In this document: positions 6,068 through 6,156 of the stretch, piece by piece
How the letters are laid out: each line of letters starts with the position of its first letter
How positions within the stretch are numbered: the first letter of the stretch is position 1
Source: Pseudomonadota bacterium
GTDB taxonomy: Bacteria > Pseudomonadota > Alphaproteobacteria > Caulobacterales > Aquidulcibacteraceae
NCBI GenBank assembly: GCA_023461135.1
Contig: JAEWNX010000412.1
Coordinates: forward strand, 1-6,156
Length of the DNA: 6,156 nucleotides
Direction: 5' to 3'
Position numbers and translations under genes: made by a program
The notes under the pieces: model-generated
Told to the model about the DNA's origin: nothing
The model's database searches: none
Seen by the model: the letters and a program-made list of their open reading frames with translations, nothing else

Positions 6068-6156
6068 ATGCGCGAAGTGGCGGTGGCGGACGTGCCCACC
6101 CTGGTCGGCCAGGAGCTGGGCGTCTCGGACTGGCTGGAAATCACGCAGGACCGGGT
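6068..6156 (+). CDS. MaoC-like (hot-dog fold) dehydratase, N-terminal fragment cut by the window end
   Basis: The first 29 codons, [20 protein letters not shown], then DWLEITQDR, match the start of MaoC-family (R)-specific enoyl-CoA hydratase/dehydratase proteins, in which an [15 protein letters not shown] stretch precedes the ITQDRVxxFADATGDxQWIH region. The catalytic Asp/His region lies beyond the window, so substrate and activity cannot be judged. The start is well supported: GAGGAG (6055-6060) lies 7 bases before the ATG at 6068-6070. It is divergent from purL across 145 bp. A link to fatty acid or acyl-CoA metabolism is family knowledge, not shown here. Confidence 0.72.
   Translation, partial: MREVAVADVPTLVGQELGVSDWLEITQDR

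Noticed and set aside
5923..6144. An N-terminal extension of PurL to the GTG at 6142-6144
   Set aside because: The extension resembles no PurL sequence, and it would run antisense through the well-supported start of the MaoC-like gene.

Overview
The window reads as a chromosomal segment of a GC-rich bacterium, most likely an alphaproteobacterium (Caulobacterales/Hyphomonadaceae-like is my guess). The reasons are the high GC content by eye, the short (about 740-codon) PurL, a glutathione reductase, and small secreted Arg/Asp-rich proteins with Ala-rich signal peptides. No sequence search was possible, so the taxonomic call is inference. I see no insertion sequence, CRISPR array, phage gene, tRNA or rRNA.

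Layout, left to right. (1) A ParA/Soj-type ATPase on the minus strand (14-886), with no ParB gene in view. (2) A 178-bp divergent intergenic region holding a perfect inverted repeat. (3) Two tandem plus-strand genes (1065-1472 and 1664-2206) for paralogous exported proteins. Each has a Sec signal peptide, a conserved core with a C-X4-C pair and a highly charged Arg/Asp-rich tail, and each is followed by a hairpin terminator. (4) Convergent to these, a minus-strand pair: glutathione-disulfide reductase (gor, 2265-3647), preceded by 43 bp and then purL (3691-5922). (5) A 145-bp divergent region, then the first 29 codons of a plus-strand MaoC-like dehydratase that runs off the window.

The most notable point is that purL carries one in-frame amber (TAG) codon at codon 176 (5395-5397). 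It replaces what should be Tyr in the conserved R-Y-N-G-N motif, and both flanks are otherwise intact and in the same frame. One base change restores a normal gene. This is either a recent nonsense mutation, a sequencing or assembly error, or a suppressed/recoded codon.

PurL and Gor are housekeeping enzymes (purine synthesis; thiol redox balance) and may be co-transcribed from the purL side. The paralogous secreted pair is the least described part of the window: I do not recognise a named family for it. Nothing here amounts to a clear new defence or mobile system.
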